From: Saprospira sp. CCB-QB6
GTDB taxonomy: Bacteria > Bacteroidota > Bacteroidia > Chitinophagales > Saprospiraceae
Direction: 5' to 3'
Assembly: GCF_028464065.1 (NCBI RefSeq)
Contig: NZ_CP116808.1
Location: 1,801,001 to 1,865,000, forward strand
DNA length: 64,000 bases
The first letter of the stretch is position 1. Each line of letters begins with the position of its first letter. Below the pieces are notes generated by a model, which saw nothing but the letters and a program-made list of their open reading frames with translations, ran no database searches and was not told where the DNA came from. Position numbers and translations under genes: made by a program. Shown one piece after another: positions 53,800 through 61,869 of the stretch.

Positions 53800-54077
53800 T
53801 CCCTTTTTGATTTTGTTACATTATTTCTATTTTTAACAATTCCCTAACAACTAGGGCCAAAATCCCTGTTTCTGCAGCCTAAAGGCCGCAGGGCCAAGCT
53901 GTAGATTTCAACCTACAGGCTTCATTGGAGAAAGGCGAAGGCATTCGATTTTCAGGTCTTGCGGCTTTTAAACTGCAGGCCAAGGGGTGGCTAAATCTTA
54001 GCTAATCTGTTCCGAAATTGGCTGCGGGTTAAAACCCGCAGGTCTATATATCCATCCTACAGGCCCGAAGGGCCGCA
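53800..54077. other. non-coding stretch of decayed GC-rich palindromic sequence
   Basis: No supported ORF. Short self-complementary pieces related to the hairpin elements occur (for example GCGGGT-TAA-AACCCGC at about 54023-54040 and CAGGCCCGAAGGGCCGCAGG at 54060-54079). It probably represents repeat debris upstream of the composite element that follows. Confidence 0.5.
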
Positions 54078-54198
54078 GGCCTAGCGATGTGCAGCAGTGG
54101 CCCAAAGGGCCAGACCAAGGCGGCAAAGCCGCCGCAGGGCCGAGCGAATAGCGAGCTGCGAAACGTAGCGCCGACGAGCGAAGCGAGGCGGAGGCCCC
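54078..54198 (-). repeat. GC-rich intergenic hairpin element, type A (A part of a C+A composite)
   Basis: On the minus strand it reads head GGGGCCTCC with an odd CTCGC-TTC-GCTCG arm, middle arm GGCGGC-TTT-GCCGCC, distal arm GGCCC-TTT-GGGCC and tail CATCGCTAGGCC. Termini pair GGCCT/AGGCC. Confidence 0.9.
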
Positions 54199-54202
54199 AA
54201 AA

Positions 54203-54296
54203 CAGCAGCGAGCCCCGAAACGACAACAAGCCCTTTAGGGCGCAGTTCGACGACCAAAGGGAGTAACCGCCGCAAGCGTAGCGCAGCGGAGGCCCC
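54203..54296 (-). repeat. type C repeat head
   Basis: On the minus strand GGGGCCTCC is followed by GCGGTTACTCCC, GGTCGTCGAACTGCG, the hairpin GCCC-TAAA-GGGC and TTGTTGTCG, ending GGCTCGCTG where the type A copy begins. The architecture matches 4079-4301. Confidence 0.88.
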
Positions 54297-54308
54297 AAAA
54301 AAAAAAAA

Positions 54309-54333
54309 GACCCCTTCCAAAAAGGAAGAGGTC
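54309..54333 (-). terminator. intrinsic terminator of the DegT gene unit
   Basis: A 10-bp stem with one mismatch (54309-54318 with 54324-54333) is followed on the minus strand by a run of about twelve T, 70 bases beyond the stop at 54403. Confidence 0.88.
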
Positions 54334-54402
54334 TAAGAGGGAGCTTTACATAATTCTACGATAAGAAGATAGTATATATATAATATCCCCCTATGGCCAA
54401 GG

Positions 54403-55536
54403 CTATTTTTTGAAAAATGCCTTGACTTGCTCGGCCACATAAGCGAGTTGCTCGGCCTCTAGCTCCGAATGCATGGGCAGAGAAATAACCTGCTGGCAAA
54501 GCATTTCGGTATTGGGCAGTTCGGCCTTGGCCTTGCGGGCAAAGCCCTCAAAAGCGGCTTGTTCGTGCAAAGGCAGCGGGTAGTAAATCATGCTAGGCAC
54601 CTCAGCCGCCTGCAAATGCGCTTGCAAAGCATCGCGCTGATCGGCGGGGACCAAAAGGGTATATTGGTGGAAAACATGGCTGCTATAAGGCGCGCGATAA
54701 GGCGTTTGGACCTCCTCAAGATCGACAAAGGCCGCATCATAGTAGTCCGCAGCTTTTTGACGAGCAGCCGAAAACTCATCTAGGGCCTTGAGTTTTACAT
54801 GCAAAAGGGCCGCTTGAATCCCATCTAGGCGAGAGTTCACCCCTACCCTATCGTGATAATAACGGCGATTTTGGCCATGGTTGGCAATCATGCGCAACTT
54901 ATCGGCTAGGGCCTCATCATTGGTAAAAATGGCACCGCCATCGCCATAAGCGCCCAAGTTTTTGGAGGGATAAAAAGAGGTGCAGCCAATATGGCCCAAC
55001 AAGCCCGTCTTTTTCTGCTCGCCATTGGGGAAGCTATAATCGGCCCCAATCGCCTGCGCATTATCCTCTACAATATAGAGTTGGTGTTTTTCGGCCAGCT
55101 CAATAATCGGTTGCATATCGCAGCTTTGGCCAAAGAGATGCACGGGCACAATCACCTTAGTTTTGGGTGTAATGGCCGCTTCAACATCCTCTGCGCGCAA
55201 GTTAAAGGTTTGGGGATCTACATCCACCATCACAATGCTCAAACGCAATAGGGCTGCCACTTCAGCCGTAGCTACATAGGTAAAAGAAGGCACAATCACC
55301 TCATCGCCGGGGGCCAAATCTAGAGCCATCAGCGCAATTTGCAAGGCATCGGTTCCATTGGCGCAAGGAATCACGGCCTTGGCCCCTAGGTATTCCTCCA
55401 AAGCAGCCTGAAAGCCCTTTACAGCGGGACCATTAATGTAGGCCGAGCTATCCAAAACCTCATGAATAGCAGCATCAATTTCAGTTTTAAAGCGGCGGTA
55501 TTGGCTCTGCAAATCCACCATTTGAATCTTCTTCAT
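54403..55536 (-). CDS. DegT/DnrJ/EryC1/StrS-family sugar aminotransferase
   Basis: The 377-residue PLP enzyme typically transaminates a keto-sugar nucleotide for surface polysaccharide. The N-terminus reads MVDLQSQYRRFKTEIDAAI. Other marks are ANGTDALQIALMALDLAPGDEVIVPSFTYVATAE, the lysine region TSFYPSKNLGAYGDGGAIFTND and the C-terminal PMHSELEAEQLAYV. It is preceded on the same strand after 15 bases by a small hypothetical gene. The exact sugar substrate is not deducible. Confidence 0.92.
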   Translation of the reverse strand: MKKIQMVDLQSQYRRFKTEIDAAIHEVLDSSAYINGPAVKGFQAALEEYLGAKAVIPCANGTDALQIALMALDLAPGDEVIVPSFTYVATAEVAALLRLSIVMVDVDPQTFNLRAEDVEAAITPKTKVIVPVHLFGQSCDMQPIIELAEKHQLYIVEDNAQAIGADYSFPNGEQKKTGLLGHIGCTSFYPSKNLGAYGDGGAIFTNDEALADKLRMIANHGQNRRYYHDRVGVNSRLDGIQAALLHVKLKALDEFSAARQKAADYYDAAFVDLEEVQTPYRAPYSSHVFHQYTLLVPADQRDALQAHLQAAEVPSMIYYPLPLHEQAAFEGFARKAKAELPNTEMLCQQVISLPMHSELEAEQLAYVAEQVKAFFKK

Positions 55537-55551
55537 CTTAAAATAATCTGT

Positions 55552-56088
55552 TTAACGATAATCGAGCAGGACCAAATCGGGCCGGCTCAATTTCAGGTAA
55601 TAGCTATGTTTTTCGCTCCGCTCTTCGCCCGAAGAACGAAACTGCCGGTAGGCCCGGACCTCTATTTCAAAACAATCTGTTTTAGTTTCAATTTTGGGCG
55701 GCATCCGATAAGTAAAGCCCAAAAACTGCTGCCCATCCAACAACTCCTCCTGGGCTCGAATGCAGTCTCGAATCCGATTTCGCAAACGCAAACTATAAAA
55801 ATCTAAACGATAATCGGGATGCAAGGCGGCCACCTCCGCCCTTGGGCTCTTAAATAACTCATCCATACAACGCCGATCAGAAAACAATCGGCAAAAATAC
55901 GGATAGCCCCAATAAACAAAATCTGGATCTTCATGGACCACTAAACAAATGCCGACCAAAGCCTTACGTGGCGGATTATTCAAACGAGCCTGCACAAACT
56001 GCTGGGCAGATCGCAGCTGAGCCAGGTCCAAATCTTTCCCTTTGGCCAAGCGAGACAGTCGAAAACGCTTTTTCCAAAATTTCCACAT
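55552..56088 (-). CDS. hypothetical protein
   Basis: The 178-residue basic protein has no signal or membrane segment. The only strong segments are RKALVGICLVVHEDPDFVYWGYPYFCRLFSDRRCMDELFKS, then YRLDFYSLRLRNRIRDCIRAQEELL and FEIEVRAYRQF. No family is recognised. Coupling to the downstream DegT aminotransferase gene (15-base gap) suggests a shared transcript. A type B repeat element lies upstream. Confidence 0.6.
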   Translation of the reverse strand: MWKFWKKRFRLSRLAKGKDLDLAQLRSAQQFVQARLNNPPRKALVGICLVVHEDPDFVYWGYPYFCRLFSDRRCMDELFKSPRAEVAALHPDYRLDFYSLRLRNRIRDCIRAQEELLDGQQFLGFTYRMPPKIETKTDCFEIEVRAYRQFRSSGEERSEKHSYYLKLSRPDLVLLDYR

Positions 56089-56103
56089 CTGTTATTTTTT
56101 TTA

Positions 56104-56222
56104 GGGGCTGCCCCTCCCTTTGGTCGGGTCGGGCTGTTTCGCAGCTCGCTGATCGCTCGGCCCTGCGCCGCCTTTGGCGGCTGGGTCTGGCCCTTCAGGC
56201 CACTGCTGTCCATCCCTCAGCC
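56104..56222 (+). repeat. GC-rich intergenic hairpin element, type B, with 3' extension
   Basis: The head is GGGGCTGCCCC, the middle arm GCCGCC-TTT-GGCGGC, the distal arm GGCCC-TTCA-GGCC and the tail CATCCCTCAGCC, with termini pairing GGCTG/CAGCC. A GGCGGC-TTT-GCCGCC hairpin and CTACTGCAAAA follow, as in two other copies. It lies in the divergent gap. Confidence 0.9.
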
Positions 56223-56416
56223 GAGTCGCTTCGCTCCTTTGCGGCGGCTTTGCCGCCTGTCTACTGCAAAAGAGGACCAATTCTATGGGCAAGATACAAC
56301 CGTGAGCAAGAGAATCCAAAGAATAATTCTCCCTTTTTATCGGCCTTGGAGTTGGAATTTTGGCCAAAATCAAAACTTTTTGTTGGTTTTGTTTTCCATT
56401 TTGAAACAATTTGTTT

Positions 56417-56424
56417 TAAATTTG
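56417..56424 (+). promoter_or_regulatory. candidate -7 box for the glucosaminidase gene
   Basis: TAAATTTG fits TAnnTTTG, 57 bases before the chosen ATG at 56481 and only 9 before the alternative ATG at 56433. If real, it supports the downstream start. Confidence 0.35.
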
Positions 56425-56480
56425 CTTTTGTAATGCAGGAAACGCATACAAATTGTCTCTACCAACAAAACAAGCTCGAT

Positions 56481-57419
56481 ATGTCTCAGTCTAAACTACC
56501 ACAGCTGCCCGCCCCTATTCGTCAACGTATTCAATTAGGTTGGAAAAAAACCCAAGATTACAGCCGCAATGGCTGGGTCCGTTTGGGGTTTATGGGCCTA
56601 CTTATTTTTATGCTCTCGCAAAGAGAGTTCAGTTTTCATTTTTCTATGGGCGAAGCCGCTGCCCAAGTGCCAACAGCCATGAATAGCAGCATGCTACCCA
56701 CAGCCATTTTAGCCAGCCAAAAAGAGGGGCCTCAAGAAAAGGCGGTTCCCGCTTCGGCCAAAACGCCCGCTTTAGATAAGCCTTGGTGGGAGCGAATTCG
56801 AGAAAAGAGTAAAGACATCAAACAAGGACTCAATTTGGCCAATGCGGCCACAGCAGTAGGTGCAGCCCTCACGGCTGAGGAGCAAAAAAAAGCGGCCCAA
56901 TATTCTAATCTGGGTTTTGTACTTAATCCCACTTATGCCAAGCGACACGGCATTCCCCAAAATATTGTCCATGCAAAACTAGCTGTTTGCAAAGACTACA
57001 TCCAACAATATCTAAAAACGGCCCAAGAAGAGGCTGAGCTCTTCAATATTCCCGTCAGTATTACCTTAGCTCAAGGCCTACTCGAAAGCAATGCGGGCCA
57101 CAGCCGCTTAGCCAAAAATGACAATAATCATTTTGGCATCAAATGCCGCGCAAAATGTATTGGTTGCCGCTGCGCCAACTATACCGATGATAGCAAATAC
57201 GATATGTTCCGCATTTTTGAAACGCCCTGGCGCAGTTTCCGCGAGCATAGCAAACTCCTTTCGGGCCAACGCTATAAGGCCCTCACTAAACTTGAGCGCA
57301 GCAATTATAAAGATTGGGCGCATGGCCTCAAAAAAGCAGGTTATGCCACCGATCCCAAATATGCCGAAAAGCTCATTGGTATTATTGAGTTTTTTGGTCT
57401 CGACGCCTACGATAAATAG
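56481..57419 (+). CDS. membrane-anchored glucosaminidase (peptidoglycan hydrolase)
   Basis: The protein is 312 residues from the ATG at 56481 (MSQSKLPQLPAPIRQRI); an ATG at 56433 is possible. The frame continues upstream through a repeat and is rejected there. One transmembrane segment (WVRLGFMGLLIFML, about 32-45) is followed by a linker. The C-terminal 160 residues are a glucosaminidase domain (PVSITLAQGLLESNAGHSRLAKNDNNHFGIKC, then YDMFRIFETPWRSFREHSKLLSGQRY). The catalytic glutamate is in LLESNAG. Extra cysteines (CRAKCIGCRC) are typical of the Bacteroidota group. It cleaves the glycan strand of peptidoglycan. The YbjN-like gene follows after 48 bases. Confidence 0.9.
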   Translation: MSQSKLPQLPAPIRQRIQLGWKKTQDYSRNGWVRLGFMGLLIFMLSQREFSFHFSMGEAAAQVPTAMNSSMLPTAILASQKEGPQEKAVPASAKTPALDKPWWERIREKSKDIKQGLNLANAATAVGAALTAEEQKKAAQYSNLGFVLNPTYAKRHGIPQNIVHAKLAVCKDYIQQYLKTAQEEAELFNIPVSITLAQGLLESNAGHSRLAKNDNNHFGIKCRAKCIGCRCANYTDDSKYDMFRIFETPWRSFREHSKLLSGQRYKALTKLERSNYKDWAHGLKKAGYATDPKYAEKLIGIIEFFGLDAYDK

Positions 57420-57467
57420 TCTATTCTTTCTTTCCCATATTCTTTAGATCGCTAAATACTTCTGCTT

Positions 57468-57887
57468 ATGTTTAAAATGGTCCAAAAGTACTTGGAGCGC
57501 ATTGCCGTGCCCTACCAAATCCGAGAAAACAAACAGGTTTTTGATTTTGAAGTGGATGCCCCAGAAGGCCATTGGGCCTGTATGCTGCTCCTTTGTGGGC
57601 GCTCAGGCATTGCCTTTTATTCTGTTCTCCCCTTTAAAGTACCAGAAGAAAATCGCTCCGACTTAGCCCTCTATCTCATGCAAATCAATAATGAACGCAT
57701 TTTTGGCAACTTTGAGCTCGATCAACAAACTGGAGAGGTCCGCTTCAAAACCTATATCGATACCGAAGCTCAACAATTATCCGAACGCATGCTAGACCGC
57801 TGCCTGCTCATCAATGTCTCTTGTATGCAAAAATTTCTTCCCCGAATTAAAAGCAAGATCAAACAACATAGCGCCCAAGCCGCCTAA
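57468..57887 (+). CDS. YbjN-domain protein
   Basis: The 139-residue protein fits the YbjN type III secretion-chaperone-like fold: PEGHWACMLLLCGRSGIAFYSVLPFKVPEENRSDLALYLMQINNERIFGNFELDQQTGEVRFKTYID. Family members are small soluble proteins, sometimes linked to stress or regulation, without established activity. It follows the glucosaminidase gene closely on the same strand and ends in a terminator. Confidence 0.8.
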   Translation: MFKMVQKYLERIAVPYQIRENKQVFDFEVDAPEGHWACMLLLCGRSGIAFYSVLPFKVPEENRSDLALYLMQINNERIFGNFELDQQTGEVRFKTYIDTEAQQLSERMLDRCLLINVSCMQKFLPRIKSKIKQHSAQAA

Positions 57888-57905
57888 ACAAAATGGCTGA
57901 GCATG

Positions 57906-57939
57906 AAAAGCCCACTAAGGTTGACCTTAGTGGGCTTTT
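57906..57939. terminator. intrinsic terminator, strong
   Basis: A stem of up to 16 bp (57906-57921 with 57924-57939, very small loop) has seven T following. It closes the glucosaminidase/YbjN unit and may also serve the convergent fragment at 57955. Confidence 0.9.
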
Positions 57940-57954
57940 TTTGTTAAAACCAAA

Positions 57955-58275
57955 TCACTCTCCTTCTTCATTTTTATCCAGAATTTGCCAATAGCCATTT
58001 TTACGACCGCCTTGCCGCTTCAATAGCTTCAACTCCTTTAATGCGTTCAAGTGTTTATCTATAGTTGTACTGCTAACACCTATTTTTTTGGCCATTTCAA
58101 CCTTCGTACTCTTTGGGTTTTCTGCTATTAAATTTAATAGTGCAATTTGGCGGGCATCAAGGTCTTTTACCAACCCTTTTACCAACCCTTTTTGAGGTTC
58201 TGGTAATTGACTTTTGGGTAACTCAATCCTTATAAAGTTTTGAGAGAACTTAAAAATACGCCTCCACCCAAGCAA
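57955..58275 (-). pseudogene. C-terminal fragment of an AlbA_2/RecG-like ATP-binding regulator
   Basis: The 106-codon frame has only a TTG start. It begins LGWRRIFKFSQNFIRIELPKSQLP, which resembles the interior of AlbA_2-type (schlafen-like) ATP-binding proteins (RRIF...NFFRIELP). It ends with a winged helix (ARQIALLNLIAENPKSTKVEMAKKIGVSSTTIDKHLNAL), the usual C-terminus of that family. The N-terminal roughly 350 residues are missing, so this is interpreted as a truncated remnant. It contains a small tandem repeat (GLVKGLVK). Alternatively it is a small stand-alone DNA-binding protein. Confidence 0.6.
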
Positions 58276-58338
58276 AAAAATAACTCCCCTTCCAAAGCGG
58301 AAAACCTAGGCCAACTCCTACATTTTGAAAAGGATTTT

Positions 58339-58346
58339 TACCTTTG
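58339..58346 (+). promoter_or_regulatory. candidate -7 box for the E1 gene
   Basis: TACCTTTG fits TAnnTTTG, 32 bases before the start codon. A TTTTG lies only 11 bases upstream, too close for a standard -33 element. Confidence 0.4.
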
Positions 58347-58377
58347 TTTTAGTTAGCACAACTAAACAATTACGATT

Positions 58378-60375
58378 ATGAGCACTTTGCTAAAATTTGA
58401 TAAAAAACGACTATCCAAAAAGCGTTTGCTAGCCCTATATGAAGGTTTGCTCCGCCCCCGAATGATCGAAGAAAAGATGCTGGTTCTCTTGCGCCAAGGC
58501 CGAATCAGTAAGTGGTTTTCTGGGATTGGGCAAGAAGCCATCGCCGTGGGCATCACCAATGCCCTAGAAGAAGATGAATTTATCTTCACTATGCACCGCA
58601 ACCTAGGTGTTTTCACTAGCAGAAATGTCCCCCTAGAACGCCTGTTTGCCCAATGGCAAGGCAAAAACCTAGGCTTTACCCAAGGTCGCGACCGCTCTTT
58701 TCATTTTGGTAGCCCCGAACACCACATTGTGGGCATGATTTCCCATCTCGGCCCCCAATTAGCCTTGGCTGGCGGCGTTGGCCTTGCCCATAAACTCGAT
58801 CAAGAACAAAAAATTGCCGTGGCCTTTACCGGAGAAGGCGGCACCAGCGAAGGAGATTTTCACGAAGCCCTCAATGTGGCCGCAGTCTGGAACCTCCCCG
58901 TCCTTTTTGTCATCGAAAATAATGGCTACGGCCTCTCTACCCCCACTAGCGAACAATACGCCTGCAAACATCTAGTCGATCGGGCCAAAGGCTACGGCAT
59001 GGAAGGCCACCGCATCGATGGCAATAATATTTTGGAGGTCTACCAAAAAGTAGACAAACTCGCCAAATCAATGCGCAAAAATCCCCGCCCCATTCTACTC
59101 GAATGCGATACCTTTAGAATGCGCGGACATGAGGAAGCTTCCGGAACAAAATACGTTCCTCAAGAACTAATGGACCACTGGGCCAAAAAAGATCCTCTCC
59201 ATAATTATGAAGCCTTTTTGCTTGAGGAAAAACTTTTGACAGAAGAGGAAATCAAAACGCTCCGCAAGCAAATTAAAACAGAAATCGAGGCTGGCCTAAA
59301 GGTCGCTTATGCCGAACCCGCCGTCCAAGCCAATACCCAAAAGGAGTTAGACGACCTTTTTGCCCCTAATCCCTACCCCCCCCAACAAGCTCCCGAACAT
59401 GGCCCAAAAACCGAAAAGCGTTTCGTCGACGCGGTCTCTGATGGGCTTCGCCAAGCCATGGAAAAACACCCCAAACTGGTCCTTATGGGACAAGATATTG
59501 CCGATTATGGCGGGGTCTTCAAAATTACAGAGGGCTTTGTCGAGCAGTTTGGTAAAGAACGTGTCCGAAATACTCCTCTCTGCGAAAGCGCTATCGTCGG
59601 CGCTGGCATCGGCCTCTCTATTAAGGGCCATAAAGCCATGATGGAAATGCAATTTGCCGATTTCTCTACCTGTGGCTTCAACCAAATTGTAAATAATGCC
59701 GCCAAATTACACTGGCGCTGGGGCCAAAATGTCGATCTCGTGGTCCGTATGCCTACTGGCGCTGGCACTGGCGCTGGCCCTTACCATTCTCAAAGCAATG
59801 AAGCTTGGTATACACATACCCCCGGCCTCAAGGTACTCTACCCCTCCAATCCCTACGATGCCAAGGGCCTACTTTTGGCCGCTTTTGAGGACCCCAATCC
59901 CATTATTTTCTTTGAACATAAGGCACTTTACCGCTCTAGAGAAGTAGTTCAAGAAATTCCCGACGATTACTATAGCCTAGAAATTGGTAAGGCAAAGCTA
60001 ATCCGTGAAGGCCAAGCCGCTAGTATTATTACTTATGGCATGGGCGTGCACTGGGCCAAACGCTATGTAGAAGCCCAAAATCTAGATGTCGAAATCCTCG
60101 ACTTGCGCAGCCTGCTCCCTCTAGATTATGAGGCTATCGCCGCCACGGTCCAAAAAACTAACCGCGTCCTTATTCTCCAAGAAGATTGCCTCTTCGGCGG
60201 AATCGCTGGCGAACTCTCAGCCCATATTTCCGAACATCTTTTTGAGTATCTCGATGCCCCCGTCCTCCGATTGGCAAGCCTCGATACCCCCGTCCCCTTT
60301 GCCACCGATCTAGAACGAAATTTCTTGCCCGAAAGCCGTTTGGCCGAAACGCTAGAACGTCTTTTGAATTATTAG
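58378..60375 (+). CDS. fused alpha/beta E1 of a 2-oxoacid dehydrogenase complex
   Basis: This 665-residue thiamine-diphosphate enzyme fuses the alpha subunit (about 1-335) with the beta subunit (about 350-665). The ThDP site appears in GEGGTSEGDFHEALNVAAVWNLPVLFVIENNGYGLSTP; the alpha start is LRPRMIEEKMLVLLRQGRIS. The beta half has VLMGQDIADYGGVFKITEGFVEQFG, NTPLCESAIVGAGIGLSIKGHKAMMEMQFADF and LDLRSLLPLDYEAI. It decarboxylates a 2-oxo acid, most likely branched-chain. Such fusions are common in Bacteroidota. No E2 or E3 gene is in the window. Confidence 0.93.
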   Translation: MSTLLKFDKKRLSKKRLLALYEGLLRPRMIEEKMLVLLRQGRISKWFSGIGQEAIAVGITNALEEDEFIFTMHRNLGVFTSRNVPLERLFAQWQGKNLGFTQGRDRSFHFGSPEHHIVGMISHLGPQLALAGGVGLAHKLDQEQKIAVAFTGEGGTSEGDFHEALNVAAVWNLPVLFVIENNGYGLSTPTSEQYACKHLVDRAKGYGMEGHRIDGNNILEVYQKVDKLAKSMRKNPRPILLECDTFRMRGHEEASGTKYVPQELMDHWAKKDPLHNYEAFLLEEKLLTEEEIKTLRKQIKTEIEAGLKVAYAEPAVQANTQKELDDLFAPNPYPPQQAPEHGPKTEKRFVDAVSDGLRQAMEKHPKLVLMGQDIADYGGVFKITEGFVEQFGKERVRNTPLCESAIVGAGIGLSIKGHKAMMEMQFADFSTCGFNQIVNNAAKLHWRWGQNVDLVVRMPTGAGTGAGPYHSQSNEAWYTHTPGLKVLYPSNPYDAKGLLLAAFEDPNPIIFFEHKALYRSREVVQEIPDDYYSLEIGKAKLIREGQAASIITYGMGVHWAKRYVEAQNLDVEILDLRSLLPLDYEAIAATVQKTNRVLILQEDCLFGGIAGELSAHISEHLFEYLDAPVLRLASLDTPVPFATDLERNFLPESRLAETLERLLNY

Positions 60376-60389
60376 GAGATTGTTTTTTT

Positions 60390-60508
60390 GGGGCTGCCCC
60401 GCCCTTCGGGCGGGTCGGGCTCTGTCGTGGCTCGCAGGTCTGCTCGGCCCTGCGCCAGCAAGCTGGCTGGGTCTGCGGCTTCGCCGCACCACTTTCCATC
60501 CCTCAGCC
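60390..60508 (+). repeat. GC-rich intergenic hairpin element, type B
   Basis: The head is GGGGCTGCCCC with hairpin CCCGCCC-TTC-GGGCGGG, the middle arm GCCAGC-AA-GCTGGC, the distal arm GCGGC-TTC-GCCGC and the tail CATCCCTCAGCC. Termini pair GGCTG/CAGCC. Confidence 0.9.
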
Positions 60509-60602
60509 GATAGACCAGAACAATCAGGATATCGCTCAGCAACAAAATAGCTTTGAGGACAGCCCCAAATCTACCCACTCCTTTGATTAACAGCTTTGCC
60601 TT

Positions 60603-61778
60603 ATGCAAATAGATTTTAACAACACTAAAATCGCTTTTGAGCGGTATTCTAATCGGCGCTTACAAAAAATGCGCTGGTTGTTTCGGGCAATGAGCCAAGA
60701 CTGGCTCGTTGGATTGGGCAGCCGCTTCGGCCTTAAAGCCCTAAATTGGGGCCTCCCCGTAGAAGGCCTAATCCATAGCACAATTTTCGACCTTTTCTGC
60801 GGAGGCCGCAACCTACCCGAAACCCTAAAAGCCGTTCGAGAACTAAAGGTCTATGGCGTTGAAACGGTCCTCGATTATGGGGCCGAAGCTCAAGATACTG
60901 AGGCCGATTTCGACAAAACACTACAAGAGTTTTTAAAGACGCTCCGCTTTGCCGAAGAACAAGAAAGCCTCGAAATCATTAGCGCCAAGGTTACAGGTTT
61001 GGCCCAACATGCCCTCCTCGAAAAAATTACCACTGGCGAGATTCTTTCTGAGGCGGAGCTAGCCGCTTGGGAGCGCTCAAAAGAACGTTTACGCGTCCTT
61101 TGCCAAGCTGCCCTAGAGAAAAAAATGGCCATCTTTATTGATGCGGAAGACAGCTGGATCCAAGGCGCTATCGACCAACTAACCGATGAAATGATGGCCG
61201 AATTTAACCAAGAGCGTGTGGTAGTTTATAATACCTTCCAACTCTATCGACACGACCGCCTACAATTTCTCAAGGATTCTTATGAAAAAGCCCTAGAGGG
61301 CGGTTATTTGTTGGGGGCCAAAATGGTCCGTGGCGCTTATATGGAAAAAGAACGGGAACGCGCCCAAAAAATGGGCTATCCCTCTCCCATTCAACCCAAT
61401 AAGGAAGCTACCGACCGAGATTATAATCTGGCGGTTCTCTTTTGTGTAGAACATTATGAGCGCATTGCTTCTTGTGTCGCCACACATAATCAGTTTAGCA
61501 CAGCCTATCAGGTGGAGTTGATGGAGCAACAAGAATTGCCCAAACGCCACCCTCATCTCAGCTTTTGCCAACTCTATGGCATGAGTGACCAACTGACCTT
61601 CAATTTGGCCAAAGCGGGTTACCGAGTAGCCAAGTACATGCCTTTTGGTCCCATCAAAGATGTGATTCCCTACTTGATTCGCCGCGCCCAAGAAAACTCT
61701 TCGGTCAATGGCGAAATGAGCCGAGAACTACAGCTGATCGAGCAAGAATTAAAACGCCGAAAAACAGAAGGCTACTAG
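60603..61778 (+). CDS. proline dehydrogenase
   Basis: The 391-residue monofunctional, FAD-dependent enzyme oxidises proline to pyrroline-5-carboxylate. Characteristic blocks are VYGVETVLDYGAEAQD, AIFIDAEDSWIQGAIDQL, VVYNTFQLYRHDRLQFL, YLLGAKMVRGAYMEKERERA, IASCVATHNQ and FCQLYGMSDQLTFNLAKAGYRVAKYMPFGPIKDVIPYLIRRAQENSSV. The last contains the substrate arginine pair. No pyrroline-5-carboxylate dehydrogenase gene is adjacent. Confidence 0.95.
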   Translation: MQIDFNNTKIAFERYSNRRLQKMRWLFRAMSQDWLVGLGSRFGLKALNWGLPVEGLIHSTIFDLFCGGRNLPETLKAVRELKVYGVETVLDYGAEAQDTEADFDKTLQEFLKTLRFAEEQESLEIISAKVTGLAQHALLEKITTGEILSEAELAAWERSKERLRVLCQAALEKKMAIFIDAEDSWIQGAIDQLTDEMMAEFNQERVVVYNTFQLYRHDRLQFLKDSYEKALEGGYLLGAKMVRGAYMEKERERAQKMGYPSPIQPNKEATDRDYNLAVLFCVEHYERIASCVATHNQFSTAYQVELMEQQELPKRHPHLSFCQLYGMSDQLTFNLAKAGYRVAKYMPFGPIKDVIPYLIRRAQENSSVNGEMSRELQLIEQELKRRKTEGY

Positions 61779-61786
61779 TCCAAATG

Positions 61787-61818
61787 AAAAAGAGGGAGCG
61801 CAAAGCGCTCCCTCTTTT
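61787..61818 (+). terminator. intrinsic terminator of the proline dehydrogenase gene
   Basis: A 14-bp perfect stem (61787-61800 plus 61801 with 61805-61818, loop AAA) ends in seven T, starting about 9 bases after the stop codon. Confidence 0.92.
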
Positions 61819-61869
61819 TTTGGTCCAAATGGACCTTATTTAGCCGTTCTACAGGGCCGAAGGCCCGCA

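Noticed and set aside
33366-60508. CRISPR array or phage integration repeats as an explanation of the GC-rich elements
   Set aside because: Spacing is kilobases, orientation is mixed, no cas genes are present, and each copy is an internally folded unit rather than a short repeat with spacers.
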